A stretch of DNA of 63,794 bases. It comes from Xanthomonas maliensis (lineage in GTDB: Bacteria > Pseudomonadota > Gammaproteobacteria > Xanthomonadales > Xanthomonadaceae). Each line of letters begins with the position of its first letter. The first letter of the stretch is position 1. Made by a program: the position numbers and the translations under genes. Shown one piece after another: positions 46,843 to 56,584 of this stretch. Location of the stretch: positions 1 through 63,794 of the forward strand of contig NZ_NSET01000034.1 of the NCBI RefSeq assembly GCF_009192945.1, read 5' to 3'. The notes beneath the pieces are model-generated. The model was given only the letters and a program-made list of their open reading frames with translations, was not told where the DNA came from and searched no databases.

Positions 46843-47448
46843 TCAGTGCGTCATTGCACCAGTGCGCACTCGCGTCTTACCGTGCTGGATCTGGAAGGTG
46901 AACGCAAAACTCAGGGTCACCGGCACTGGCTGCACGTTACTGGCGCCGCTGCAATCGTCCAACTCGGCCGGCGGCGGATGGCCCGGCGCGAACCGACACA
47001 TCGCCGCAGGTTCGAATTGCCACTGTTGCACCGCTGCCCGTACCGCGTCGAACAGATCGGCGTTCTCCACGGCGGAACCTGCCGTACATTCGTCGCGATC
47101 CACCAGCGGGTCTACCCGCTGCACCACGCCCTCGGCGGTCAGGATCACCCGCGCACAGATCGTGGTCGGCGCCAGCGTCTGGCGTGGCGAGGTCGGCGGC
47201 AATTCCGGCCCCGCGCTGCGCAGGGCACGCGGCATGCGAAAGCGCTCGCTCGCCGCCAGGGTATAGGGCTGGACGGCAGCGCTTGCGTTGGCAGCAGACG
47301 CGGTCGGTTGCAGCATGCGTTGATCGACCGATTGCTGACGTTGATCAACCTGGCGTGTCTGCTCGGCCTCCACCGTCGGATGGCTGGCGCAGCCGCACAA
47401 CACCGTGGCCAGACACATCGCCAGCAGCGTCCACCCGGGCTGCTTCAT
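46843..47448 (-). CDS. Lipoprotein with TonB-C-like domain
   Basis: A 201-residue lipoprotein. The signal peptide has the lipobox VLCGC (Cys near residue 20), then a Gln/Asp-rich linker. The C-terminal region resembles the TonB C-terminal fold (CARVILTAEGVVQRVD, FDAVRAAVQQWQFEP). Three further Cys are present (TICAR, DECTAG, AMCRF). Its start overlaps the stop of the M56 gene (ATGA), so it is the third gene of the blaI-M56 operon. Role unknown; perhaps a periplasmic partner of the M56 sensor. Confidence 0.75.
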   Translation of the reverse strand: MKQPGWTLLAMCLATVLCGCASHPTVEAEQTRQVDQRQQSVDQRMLQPTASAANASAAVQPYTLAASERFRMPRALRSAGPELPPTSPRQTLAPTTICARVILTAEGVVQRVDPLVDRDECTAGSAVENADLFDAVRAAVQQWQFEPAAMCRFAPGHPPPAELDDCSGASNVQPVPVTLSFAFTFQIQHGKTRVRTGAMTH

Positions 47449-48725
47449 GGCAGTGTCTCCCTGGCCGCCAGACAGCCGGGGGCAGAGCAGGCGCGTGTCT
47501 GCGTAGAGGTCGACGCCAGCACCCGGGTCGTCGCTGGCGCCGCGCTGTGGGGCGCATCGTCGGCATCGAGTTCGAACCGCACCGGCACCCGGACCACCGA
47601 GGCCACCGGCCTGCCATCGACGGTGCCGGGGAACAGCCGCCATTGCCGCGCGGCATCGAGCACTGCCTGATCGAACACGCCGGCAGGCTTACTTCGCTCG
47701 ACCACGATGCGTTGCGGCACGCCGCGGGCATCCATGGCGATCCGCAACACCACTTCGCCTTGCACGCCGGCGTCCAGCGCCTGCTTGGGGTAATGCGGTG
47801 GTTGCAGACGTGCAAAATCCTGTGCCGGTACCGTGGCCTGCTCCTGCGGGCGTGCTGGCTGCGCGGCCCAGCCTACGCTGGCACCCAGCACTGCCAGCAG
47901 CAGCACCATCGGTGCCGACCAGCGCGCCATCGATGCCGTCGAGTGCGGGCCTTGCAGGGCGGCGATGCGCTGCACCAGCGGATGCGTCCAGCCGCAGGCC
48001 ACCGTCAGCCACTGCGCCCCCAATTGGGTCTTGAGCATGGCAGTGGCATAGCGATGCCGCGCTTGCGGATGGCGGGCCAGCACGGCGGCATCGCAGGCGA
48101 ACTCCTGATCCAGCCGGAACGCGCGCCAGCCCAGATGAACCAGCGGATTGCACCAGCCCAGGCACAACAGCACCGTCGCCAGCAGATTGATCTGCAGATC
48201 GCCGCGCCGCAGGTGCACGCGCTCATGCGCCAGGATCAGCGCACGTTCCTGCGGCGTGTAGCGCCGGAAGAAATCCGCCGGCAACACGATGCGCGGCCGC
48301 CACACGCCGAGAACTGCGGGCAGGCCGAGGTCCTCGCGCGCCGCCCAGTGCAGGCCGGCGCGTACCCGCGTCGGCCCCAAGGCGGAGGCAAACCGCCGTT
48401 GCTGCCAGTACAACAGCATTGCCCCCAGCACCGCGCCGCCCGCCCATACCGCCATCACCGCCGTACCCCACGCTGGATGAGGCGGGACCCAGGCGCTGAC
48501 CGTCGGCAGCACCGCCACCGTCGGCAGCTGCAAGACGCTGGGCTCCGGGGCTGGATGCGGCAACAGGTCCACCAGCAAGGCCAGCGGGACGCAGCTCCAT
48601 GCCGCGTAGGCGGCGCCTGCGCCCAGCCAACGACGCAAGGGCCAGCGCAATAGCAGGCACAGCACCACCGCCGCGCTCGTCGCAAGCGTGCCACTCAGCA
48701 ATCCCTCCACGATGTCAGGGCGCAT
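47445..48725 (-). CDS. M56-family metallopeptidase with TonB C-terminal domain
   Basis: A 426-residue BlaR1/MecR1-like membrane protein. Hydrophobic segments lie near 10-30, 38-55 and 90-115. The zinc motif is AHERVH (HExxH, near residue 167) followed by RLDQEFACDAAVLA with the third ligand region. A further membrane segment near 285 (PMVLLLAVLGASVGW) is followed by a periplasmic TonB C-terminal-type domain (about 310-400: PHYPKQALDAGVQGEVVLRI) instead of a penicillin-binding sensor. By analogy it cleaves the BlaI-type repressor upon a signal. Start ATG 48725 overlaps blaI by 11 bases. Confidence 0.88.
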   Translation of the reverse strand: MRPDIVEGLLSGTLATSAAVVLCLLLRWPLRRWLGAGAAYAAWSCVPLALLVDLLPHPAPEPSVLQLPTVAVLPTVSAWVPPHPAWGTAVMAVWAGGAVLGAMLLYWQQRRFASALGPTRVRAGLHWAAREDLGLPAVLGVWRPRIVLPADFFRRYTPQERALILAHERVHLRRGDLQINLLATVLLCLGWCNPLVHLGWRAFRLDQEFACDAAVLARHPQARHRYATAMLKTQLGAQWLTVACGWTHPLVQRIAALQGPHSTASMARWSAPMVLLLAVLGASVGWAAQPARPQEQATVPAQDFARLQPPHYPKQALDAGVQGEVVLRIAMDARGVPQRIVVERSKPAGVFDQAVLDAARQWRLFPGTVDGRPVASVVRVPVRFELDADDAPHSAAPATTRVLASTSTQTRACSAPGCLAARETLP

Positions 48726-49080
48726 CGTCCAGCTCCTGCAGCAGACGTTTGAGCTCGGCCACATCGGCGGCACTGAGCTTGCCGCGCCGGCTGAAATGCG
48801 CCACCAGCGGCGCGACCCGTCCCTCGAACACGCGGTGCAGCAGTCCGTCGCTCTGCTGTTGAACCCAGTGTTCGCGCGACAACCGTGGCGTGTAGAGATA
48901 ACGGCGCCCCTGCTTTTCGGCGGCGAGCACGCCCTTGTTGAGCAGCCGGTTGAGCAGGGTCTTGATCGTCGGCTCGGCCCAACCGGTATGCGCCAACGCA
49001 GCAACGACGTCCTCGGCGCTGCGCGGAGCACGGTCCCACAGCACCTGCATCACCACCGACTCGGCATCACTGATCGACAT
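48715..49080 (-). CDS. BlaI/MecI-type transcriptional repressor
   Basis: A 121-residue winged-helix repressor: ESVVMQVLWDRAPRSAEDVV, then the recognition region WAEPTIKTLLNRLLNKGVL and the wing KQGRRYLYTP, followed by a C-terminal dimerisation helix. In this family the regulator is inactivated by the M56 peptidase encoded next door. ATG 49080 is the normal family start. Two operator-like dyads lie directly upstream, so it likely represses its own operon. What the operon responds to is not evident; no beta-lactamase gene is adjacent. Confidence 0.9.
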   Translation of the reverse strand: MSISDAESVVMQVLWDRAPRSAEDVVAALAHTGWAEPTIKTLLNRLLNKGVLAAEKQGRRYLYTPRLSREHWVQQQSDGLLHRVFEGRVAPLVAHFSRRGKLSAADVAELKRLLQELDDAP

Positions 49081-49083
49081 GCG

Positions 49084-49119
49084 ATTACATCCGTAATTTT
49101 TATCGATTACGCACGTAAA
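49084..49119 (-). promoter_or_regulatory. Two operator-like dyads before the blaI-type gene
   Basis: A perfect dyad ATTAC-N4-GTAAT at 49084-49097 and a near copy ATTAC-N4-GTAAA at 49106-49119. Their centres are 22 bases apart, about two helical turns. They sit directly upstream of the repressor start, in the place and form expected for BlaI-type operators. Confidence 0.7.
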
Positions 49120-49210
49120 TTTTCGGCATGTCAAGCCGTCCCACCTCCGCCGTCGACGGACACACTGCCTCGCGCCACCACCGCCAGCGCGGGTCGGCTA
49201 CCCTGCTGCG

Positions 49211-51166
49211 ATGACTGACCACTACACCGACCTGGCGCCCGTCGTCGCGCGCATCCTGCAGCAGATCGACGGCCCCCTCCGTGTCGGCGCCCCGCTGGGC
49301 ATCGGCAAGCCGCACCGGCTATTGAACGCACTGTATGCGGCGATCGAACACACCCCGACGCGGCCGATGACGCTCTATACCGCGCTATCGCTCAATCCAC
49401 CCAAGCCCGGTCGCGGGCTGCAAGCGCGTTTCGCCAAGCCGTTTCTGGTGCGCCACTTCGGCGAGGACTATCCACGCCTGGCGTATGTCGATGCACTGCT
49501 GCGCGATGCCTTGCCGGCGCACGTGCGGGTGGAAGAGTTCTACATGCAATCGGGAGGGCTGCTGCACTCCAGCCAGGCACAATCGGATTACACCAGCCTG
49601 AACTACACCCATGCCGCCGCGGCCATCGCCCTACGCGCACCGAACGTGATCGTGCAGAAGGTCGCGCGCGAACCGGACGGACAACGGCTGTCGCTGTCCT
49701 GCAATAACGACATCACCCAGGACACGCTCGATGCGATGCAGGCGCGCGGCTTGGCGCGCCCACTGCTGGTGGCCGAGGTCGACCCACAGCTGCCATGGAT
49801 CGGCGGCAGCGCCGCGGTGGACGCGCACTTTTTCGATCTGCTGGTGGAACTGCCAGGTCCTGCCCCCCGGCTATTCGGCCTGCCGCGGCAAGCGGTCTGC
49901 ACGATCGACTACGCCATCGGTCTGTACGCCAGCACGCTGGTGCGCGACGGCGGCACGCTGCAGATCGGTATCGGGACGCTGGCCGATGCGCTGAGCCATG
50001 CGCTGGTGCTGCGCCACACCGACAACGCCACCTATCGCAAGATCCTGCACGCGCTCGACCCGACCCTGGAACAGCACCCCACGGTACGCGAAAGCGGTGG
50101 CCTGACACCGTTCGCCACCGGCCTGTATGGCTGCAGCGAAATGCTCAATGAAGGCTTCAAGCAATTGGTCGACAGCGGCGTGATTCGCCGCAAGGTGCAT
50201 GACGATCCATCGCTGATGCAGCGCCTGGCCGATGGCAGTGCCGATGCCGACGATCGCCTGCGCCTGGCCAACGAGGGCCAGTTCCTGCATGGTGCCTTCT
50301 ATCTGGGCTCGCCGGAATTCTATGCCTGGCTGCGTACGCTGGATGCTTCGACACGGCGGGCGATCGACATGCGTCGCATCAGCGAGATCAACCAGTTGTA
50401 TGGCGAGGAGTCCTTGCGTCGCCTGCAACGCCACGATGCGCGCTTCTTCAACTCCTGCATGATGGCCACCGCCTTGGGTGCAGCGGTCTCCGACGGCCTG
50501 GATGATGGCCGCGTCGTGTCCGGCGTCGGCGGCCAATACAACTTCGTCGCCATGGCGCATGCGCTGCCGCAGGCGCGCAGCGTGCTGATGCTGCGCGCCA
50601 CGCGCCGCACGGGCGCGGACGACGCCAGCAATATCCGCTGGAACTACGGCCATACCACCATCCCCCGTCACCTGCGCGATGTGTACATCACCGAATACGG
50701 CATCGCCGACGTGCGTCACCAGACCGATCACGACTGCATCGCGGCGATGGCAGGCATCTGCGACGCGCGCTTTCAGGATGGACTGTTGACCGAAGCCCAG
50801 AGCGCGCGCAAGTTGCGCGACATGCCGTCCTCTGCGCAGGGCAGGCGTACCAATACACCCGAGGCGCTGGAGCACGCACTGGCGCCATTTCGTCGCGATG
50901 ACAGCCTGCCGGACTATCCGCTCGGCAGTGACTTCACCGACACCGAGCAGGAGCTGCTACGTGCATTGACCTGGCTGGGTCGTGCAACCGCCAGCGCCAC
51001 GGGTAAAGCGGCAACCGTGAGTCGCGCCCTGTTGACGCATGAGGCGCCTACGCCTCGCCTGACACGTGCGCTGCAACGCATGGACCTGGAAGCGCCACAT
51101 GGTCTTGGCGATCGACTGCAGGCACGCTTGCTTGCGTATGCGCTGCAACGGACGGCAGCGCCGTGA
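49211..51166 (+). CDS. Acetyl-CoA hydrolase/transferase family protein
   Basis: A 651-residue protein of the acetyl-CoA hydrolase/CoA-transferase family. The C-terminal catalytic domain has FNSCMMATALGAAVSDG, VVSGVGGQYNFVAMAHAL and TEYGIADVRHQTDHDC. The N-terminal half has IGKPHRLLNALYA and a family-typical middle (LVRDGGTLQIGIGTLADAL). Members transfer CoA between acyl groups or hydrolyse acetyl-CoA; the acceptor is not known here. Longer than the 500-residue Cat1 type. Divergent from the blaI-type operon with about 130 bases between the starts. Confidence 0.87.
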   Translation: MTDHYTDLAPVVARILQQIDGPLRVGAPLGIGKPHRLLNALYAAIEHTPTRPMTLYTALSLNPPKPGRGLQARFAKPFLVRHFGEDYPRLAYVDALLRDALPAHVRVEEFYMQSGGLLHSSQAQSDYTSLNYTHAAAAIALRAPNVIVQKVAREPDGQRLSLSCNNDITQDTLDAMQARGLARPLLVAEVDPQLPWIGGSAAVDAHFFDLLVELPGPAPRLFGLPRQAVCTIDYAIGLYASTLVRDGGTLQIGIGTLADALSHALVLRHTDNATYRKILHALDPTLEQHPTVRESGGLTPFATGLYGCSEMLNEGFKQLVDSGVIRRKVHDDPSLMQRLADGSADADDRLRLANEGQFLHGAFYLGSPEFYAWLRTLDASTRRAIDMRRISEINQLYGEESLRRLQRHDARFFNSCMMATALGAAVSDGLDDGRVVSGVGGQYNFVAMAHALPQARSVLMLRATRRTGADDASNIRWNYGHTTIPRHLRDVYITEYGIADVRHQTDHDCIAAMAGICDARFQDGLLTEAQSARKLRDMPSSAQGRRTNTPEALEHALAPFRRDDSLPDYPLGSDFTDTEQELLRALTWLGRATASATGKAATVSRALLTHEAPTPRLTRALQRMDLEAPHGLGDRLQARLLAYALQRTAAP

Positions 51167-51297
51167 GATCGATGGCGCGGCCAGGGCGCGATGGGCCGCG
51201 CAGTCATTGCGCGAACTGACGCACGATGGACATACAGCGGAAAGATAGGCGTCAAGCTCGACCGTGATGATGCGCCGACCTTTCTCGATCACCTCGC

Positions 51298-52464
51298 ATG
51301 CCTGCTTTCCGCACTTCGTTGCACTCACAACCCATCGCTCTCAATTCGGCGAAATCAGCGCGCAAAAAGCGAAGAAATCCGCCGCGCTGCGCTGTGCTGG
51401 CAGCACTGATGGTGTTCTGCATCGGCGCACACGCCGCTCCCCGCCTGACCGATTTCCAATACATCGGTAGCCATAACAGCTACCACGCGGGCTTCGCGCC
51501 AAGCGAGGCGGCGTTGCTGAAGCAGAAGAATCCACAGCTGTTCGCCGCACTGGACTATCGGCATCCACCGTTGACGCAACAATTGGATGATGGCGTCCGC
51601 CAGATCGAACTGGACATCTTCGCCGATGCCCACGGCGGGCGTTACGCGCATCCCGCGATCGCCGAGCAGATCGCCAAGGCCGGATTGCCGCCCGCCCCGC
51701 CCAGCGCACCGGAGGCAGTGATGGGCGCGCCCGGCTTCAAGGTCATGCATGTCCAGGACGTCGATCAACGCAGCACTTGCCAGCCGCTGATCGCCTGCCT
51801 GCGGGAAGTCCGCGCATGGTCCAAGCAGCACCCCGGACACGTACCGATCTTCATCCTGCTGGAGACCAAGCAGACACCGCTGCAGCTGGACTTCCCCACC
51901 GTCCAGCCGGAGCCCTTCGATGCGCCGACCATGGATGCGCTGGACGCCGAATTACGCTCGGTGTTCCTGCCTGGCGAATACCTGAGCCCCGACCAGGTAC
52001 GCGGCAAGGCGGCGACGCTCAACGCAGCCATTCGAAGCCATGGCTGGCCATCGCTGGCACAGGCGCGCGGCAAGGTGATCTTCCTGCTCGACCAGCGCTC
52101 GGCCGGTGACAGCTACCTGCCCGGGCATCCTTCGTTGCGCGGCCGGGTGTGCTTCACCAACGCAGCTCCCGGCACGGACGATGCCGCGTTCACCGAACTC
52201 AATGACGGGCCGGCCGCGGAGATCACGCAGCTGGTCAAGGCCGGCTATCTGGTCCGCACCCGAACCGATGCGGACCTGCACGAAGATACCCAACGGCGCG
52301 ACGCCATGCTGGCCAGTGGTGCACAACTGCTGAGCACCGACTTCCCGCCGCATGAAGCCGCCAGCTCCGGCTACGTGGTGCGTTTCGACGGCGACGCGGT
52401 CGCCCGCTGCAACCCGCAGCGGCAGCCGCGCGACCACTGTCAGAGCGTCGACCTGAGCCACTGA
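51298..52464 (+). CDS. Secreted PI-PLC-like phosphodiesterase
   Basis: A 388-residue secreted protein of the calcium-dependent phosphatidylinositol-specific phospholipase C-like group. The N-terminus is basic (KKRRNPP), then hydrophobic, ending GAHAA. The catalytic barrel has QYIGSHNSYHAGF (first His), DGVRQIELDIFAD, KVMHVQDVDQRSTC (second His), FILLETKQTP and GKVIFLLDQR, ending in LLSTDFPP. It cuts phosphodiester bonds of inositol lipids or similar molecules in known members. A TonB-dependent receptor follows 130 bases on, suggesting joint use of an outside substrate. Confidence 0.85.
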   Translation: MPAFRTSLHSQPIALNSAKSARKKRRNPPRCAVLAALMVFCIGAHAAPRLTDFQYIGSHNSYHAGFAPSEAALLKQKNPQLFAALDYRHPPLTQQLDDGVRQIELDIFADAHGGRYAHPAIAEQIAKAGLPPAPPSAPEAVMGAPGFKVMHVQDVDQRSTCQPLIACLREVRAWSKQHPGHVPIFILLETKQTPLQLDFPTVQPEPFDAPTMDALDAELRSVFLPGEYLSPDQVRGKAATLNAAIRSHGWPSLAQARGKVIFLLDQRSAGDSYLPGHPSLRGRVCFTNAAPGTDDAAFTELNDGPAAEITQLVKAGYLVRTRTDADLHEDTQRRDAMLASGAQLLSTDFPPHEAASSGYVVRFDGDAVARCNPQRQPRDHCQSVDLSH

Positions 52465-52594
52465 GCACTGGATCACCGCTGCGGCGGTGGCAAACCGAAT
52501 ACCGAGCACACCTGTCGCAACGGACGGCGTCGGCGATGCCCGCCTGCGCCCGTCCCATGGGCCGGGCCCTTTCTCCCCCCCATGCGAGTCGATC

Positions 52595-55309
52595 ATGCAA
52601 CGTCCCCGCACCACCCATCGCTTGACCTGCGCCATCGCGCTGGTCCTTTCCGCACCGGCCTTTGCCGAGACACCGGAACTGGCCGCCACCACCCTGGACA
52701 CGGTCACTGTGCAGGCCAAGCATGCCGCCACCCCGGGCTCGCTCGACGAGCAACGGGTGTCCAACAGCGTCAACAGCGTGATGAGCAAGCAGCAGATCGA
52801 CGCCATCCCTTCGGGCGGCATCGCCGACGTCGTCGCGCATCTGCCAGGCCTGTCTGCCTACAGCGACATGCATCTGGGCCAGGCGACCACCGGCGAGAAC
52901 GCCTATGTCAGCATCCGCGGTCTGGATGCCAGCTACAACGCCTATACGCTCAACGGCTTCGGCATGCCGGAAACCGACTCGTCGACGCGTGCAATCTCCT
53001 TGAACATGCTGGCTCCGTTCGGCATCCAGTCGGTCCAGGTATCCAAGACGCCTACGCCGGACTTGCCGGGCGATGCGATCGGTGGCGCGATCGATATGCG
53101 TACCCCGAGTGCCTTCGACTTCGATCAAGACCTCTACGCCAAGACCACCGCACAGGGCCAGTTCAACGCGCTGGCATCGGAGCTGGGCGGCAAGCACACC
53201 GGCGGCACGCTGCAGCAGGAAGTCGCTTGGAAATTCGGTGAGGGCCATGCCTTCGGGCTCTACGCCGCCGCCTATTACGGTGAGAACAACAACATGGCGC
53301 AGGCACCCGCGCCCAACAGCAAGTACCTGCCCGCCGATCCCACCCTCGCCAATGCCGTCGACCTCAGCAACGTCGGCCCACTGATCAGCACCCGCTACAA
53401 GTACAGCCTCTATACCAGTCAGATCAAACGCTACGGCGGGACCCTGTCGCTGGACTGGCAAGGCGACAATAGCGCGTTGTATGCCCGCGCGATCTACGGC
53501 AGCTATGGCGTCACCGGGCAGCAGGACCAGTCCAGCGCACGCCTGGAAACCCGTTTGAACCAGCCGATCGCGGTGCGTGGCGGATACTTCAACACACACG
53601 ATATCGACGAGACGCTGGCGACCCTGCAGCTCGGCGGACAAACCACCCTGGATCGGCTGCATGTGGATTACGGCAGCTCCGTCGGACGCGGCACCCGCCG
53701 CCGCCCGGACTACGTGTCCGCCAGCCTGTATGGGTTTGTCCCGGGAAGCTTCGCCTTCGACCTCAGCGACCCGACCTATCCGAGCATCGCACCGAGTTCT
53801 GCCGCCCTGCAGAACTTCTTCTACAACCTGGACTCCTCGCTGCTATGGAAGGTGCAGGGGCACGATGCCGGCAGCCACGACAATCGTATCAACGCCCACA
53901 CCGATATCAGCTACCAGGTCGACGGCAACGTGCTCGATAGCGTCAAACTGGGTCTGTCCGCCGATCACTCCGATCGCGCTGCCTACGATCATCCGTTCTT
54001 CCACAAGGACGGCAACTTCGTCACCAACGGCCCGTACTTCGGCGGCCCGAACTACGTCTTCCCCACTGCTGGCGGACCACCGTTGAGCGCGATCCCGGGG
54101 CGCCTGACCTACAGCGCCTTCGATGGCCACTATGCCGGGCCGTTCAAACTGCTCGACCGCAACTGGATGCTCGCGCAGGCCTTACCGTACAAGTACATCA
54201 ACGATCCCACTGGTGCCGGCAACTACACCGCCAACGATTACAACGCCAATACGACCTCCAGCACCGAAGCGATCTATTCGGGCTATGCGATGGCCAGCTT
54301 GCACGTCGGCGCGCTCAGCGTGCTGCCGGGTGTGCGCTATGAATTGACGCGTTACTCGGCCGATTCCTGGCGATCCAGCGGCGATGGCATCGGCGGCGGT
54401 TTCATCTCCAGCGGCCGCACCTACGCCGAAGTGCTGCCAGGCATCAGCCTCAACTATCGTCCCGACGAATTCACCGTCTACCGCGCCTCGCTGCGACGCA
54501 GTTTCAGCCGCCCTGCCTTCGGCCTGATCTCCGGCGAGACCGTCTACACCGTCGATGATCGGCAGCAGGTGGTCGGGATCTCCAAGCCCAATCCGGACCT
54601 CAAGCCCAGCACTGCCGAGAACGCCGACCTCTCGGCCGAGTTCTACGACCAGGCCGGTGGCGTGCTCAGTGCATCGGCCTACTACAAGCGCATCGCCGGG
54701 TTCGTCTACACCTCGCAATCTGCCACCAGCAACGACAGTACCCTGGGTGGACTGGTGCCGACCGGTACCACCTTCGAGAACGGGGTGCCGGTGACCATGC
54801 CGCAAAACGGTGGCACTGCCACGGTCGAGGGCATTGAGCTGGCCGCAAGCAAACGCCTTCAGGACCTACCCGGGCTGTGGAGCAACCTTGGCGTTGCCGG
54901 CAACCTCACCCTGCAGCACAGCCAAGCAGACAGCAAACGCCCCGATCAATCCGGAAAGACCTGGCTACCACGCGCGCCGGAGCGGATCTACAACCTGGAT
55001 CTGTTCTACGACGACAGCCGCCTGCGTGCCGATTTGAACTACAACTACACCGGCCTGCAATTGCTGGGATTGACCAGCGACCACCTCAATTATTACTTGC
55101 AACCGGTCAAATCGCTGAGCTTCAACGCCACCTATCACCTGCCGCACCACATCGATGTCGGCGTGTCGGCGAAGAACCTGCTCAATGCCGCCACTTTCTA
55201 CGAGACCCAGGGCAAGTCCAGGCGCTACATGGCCTACGACCCGGGCGCCGATGGCGCCTATGTGGAAACCGGCCGGGTCTATCAGATCACGCTGAGCTAT
55301 ACCTACTGA
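52595..55309 (+). CDS. TonB-dependent receptor (Xanthomonas/Caulobacter type)
   Basis: A 904-residue outer-membrane receptor. The signal peptide ends SAPAFA. The TonB box region is LDTVTVQAK. The plug domain follows (SIRGLDASYNAYTLNGFG, VSKTPTPDLPGDAIGGAID), then a 22-strand barrel ending with aromatic LSYTY. The plug wording is that of the TonB-Xanth-Caul group, often used for sugars and other nutrients. No STN signalling domain. ATG 52595 gives the signal peptide. Next to the PI-PLC-like gene; the ligand may be a product of that enzyme (inference). Confidence 0.9.
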   Translation: MQRPRTTHRLTCAIALVLSAPAFAETPELAATTLDTVTVQAKHAATPGSLDEQRVSNSVNSVMSKQQIDAIPSGGIADVVAHLPGLSAYSDMHLGQATTGENAYVSIRGLDASYNAYTLNGFGMPETDSSTRAISLNMLAPFGIQSVQVSKTPTPDLPGDAIGGAIDMRTPSAFDFDQDLYAKTTAQGQFNALASELGGKHTGGTLQQEVAWKFGEGHAFGLYAAAYYGENNNMAQAPAPNSKYLPADPTLANAVDLSNVGPLISTRYKYSLYTSQIKRYGGTLSLDWQGDNSALYARAIYGSYGVTGQQDQSSARLETRLNQPIAVRGGYFNTHDIDETLATLQLGGQTTLDRLHVDYGSSVGRGTRRRPDYVSASLYGFVPGSFAFDLSDPTYPSIAPSSAALQNFFYNLDSSLLWKVQGHDAGSHDNRINAHTDISYQVDGNVLDSVKLGLSADHSDRAAYDHPFFHKDGNFVTNGPYFGGPNYVFPTAGGPPLSAIPGRLTYSAFDGHYAGPFKLLDRNWMLAQALPYKYINDPTGAGNYTANDYNANTTSSTEAIYSGYAMASLHVGALSVLPGVRYELTRYSADSWRSSGDGIGGGFISSGRTYAEVLPGISLNYRPDEFTVYRASLRRSFSRPAFGLISGETVYTVDDRQQVVGISKPNPDLKPSTAENADLSAEFYDQAGGVLSASAYYKRIAGFVYTSQSATSNDSTLGGLVPTGTTFENGVPVTMPQNGGTATVEGIELAASKRLQDLPGLWSNLGVAGNLTLQHSQADSKRPDQSGKTWLPRAPERIYNLDLFYDDSRLRADLNYNYTGLQLLGLTSDHLNYYLQPVKSLSFNATYHLPHHIDVGVSAKNLLNAATFYETQGKSRRYMAYDPGADGAYVETGRVYQITLSYTY

Positions 55310-55337
55310 CGTCACCAGGCCAGTTTTCTGCGTCAGT

Positions 55338-55401
55338 CGCTCGCGTGCACGGTCCGTCCGCTGCACGCGAGCGATCCGCGCGTCTGCCAAACGCGCGGAT
55401 C
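55338..55401 (+). terminator. Two tandem hairpins after the TonB receptor
   Basis: Hairpin 1 has a 12-base stem (55338-55349 with 55362-55373). Hairpin 2 has an 11-base stem, GATCCGCGCGT (55373-55383), with its complement at 55391-55401. Both are perfect, and they begin about 30 bases after the receptor stop. U tracts are poor. Confidence 0.6.
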
Positions 55402-55610
55402 GGGCGTGGCCGCGTGATTCAAGCCGATGTGGATCATGCGTTTGTGTGGTCGCCGCAGCGCAATCGCAGCATCCGTGACGATCTGGCGGCCCAGCAAGCG
55501 TGCCTGTGGCAGCACATGGCCAGCGTCGCGTCGGTGACGCACCGTCCTTTTCACGCCGACAACGCAGGCGGCTGCGGCAAGGTGCGCACACGTCTCTTCT
55601 GGACCTGCAT

Positions 55611-56582
55611 ATGCCCTTACGCCCGTCCGCTTGCGCCTGCTTGCTAGCGCTGTTTCCCGTCATCGCCGGTTCGGCCCTGGCTCAAGCCCCGCAGTCGGCT
55701 CTCCCCACCGCAGCTGTCGCCAGCGCCCCCGTCCCCACCGGGCCACGCTCGGACCTGCATGCCCAGGTGCTGCTGGACCGCATGCACTTCTCGCCCGGCC
55801 AGATCGACGGAGAGCGCGGTTCCAATCAGAAGCGTGCGGTGGCGGGATTTCAGGCAGCGCACGGCCTCAAGGCCACCGGCGATCTCGACGATGCCACCTG
55901 GCAGGCCCTGCAAGCCGATGCAACACCCGTGTTGGCGCAATACACCCTTACCGACGCCGACGTCGCCGGCCCGTTCCAACCCATTCCGGACACGCCAGCC
56001 GAGCAGGCCAAATTGCCCGCGATGGGCTACGCCTCGGTGGACGAAGCACTGGGCGAGCGCTTTCACGCCGATCCCAAGCTGCTGCGTCAACTCAATCCTG
56101 GCGTCGACCTGGGCAAGGCCGGCACTGTGATCCAGGTGCCCAACATCGATGGCGCTGCGCCATTGCGCAAGCCCGCCAGTCTGGTCGTCGACAAATCCGA
56201 TTCGACCCTGCGCCTGCTCGATGCCGATGGCAAGGTCTATGCGCAGTTTCCGGTGTCCTCGGGCAGCAAGCACGACCCGCTGCCGATCGGTCGCTGGAAG
56301 ATCCTCGGCATCTCGCGCGATCCTGAGTTCAAGTACAACCCCAAGCTGTTCTGGGACGCCAAGAAAGGCGACAAAAAGCAGACATTGCCTCCCGGACCCA
56401 ACAATCCGGTCGGGCGCGTGTGGATCGATCTGTCCAAGCCGCATTACGGCCTGCATGGAACCCCCGAGCCCGGCCATGTCGGCAAGACCGAGTCCCACGG
56501 TTGCGTGCGGCTGACCAACTGGGACGTGGTGAACTTGGCCAGCGTGGTGGATGCGTCGGTCCCCGTGGTGATGCAGGAGTAG
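55611..56582 (+). CDS. L,D-transpeptidase with peptidoglycan-binding domain
   Basis: A 323-residue secreted enzyme. The signal peptide ends SALAQ. A peptidoglycan-binding domain spans about 50-105 ([37 protein letters not shown]). The YkuD catalytic domain spans about 190-320, with [20 protein letters not shown]: the HG... SHGCVR motif with catalytic Cys. It makes 3-3 cross-links in peptidoglycan or attaches proteins to it. ATG 55611 is the start with a signal peptide. Followed after two bases by the M23 peptidase gene. Confidence 0.92.
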   Translation: MPLRPSACACLLALFPVIAGSALAQAPQSALPTAAVASAPVPTGPRSDLHAQVLLDRMHFSPGQIDGERGSNQKRAVAGFQAAHGLKATGDLDDATWQALQADATPVLAQYTLTDADVAGPFQPIPDTPAEQAKLPAMGYASVDEALGERFHADPKLLRQLNPGVDLGKAGTVIQVPNIDGAAPLRKPASLVVDKSDSTLRLLDADGKVYAQFPVSSGSKHDPLPIGRWKILGISRDPEFKYNPKLFWDAKKGDKKQTLPPGPNNPVGRVWIDLSKPHYGLHGTPEPGHVGKTESHGCVRLTNWDVVNLASVVDASVPVVMQE

Positions 56583-56584
56583 AC

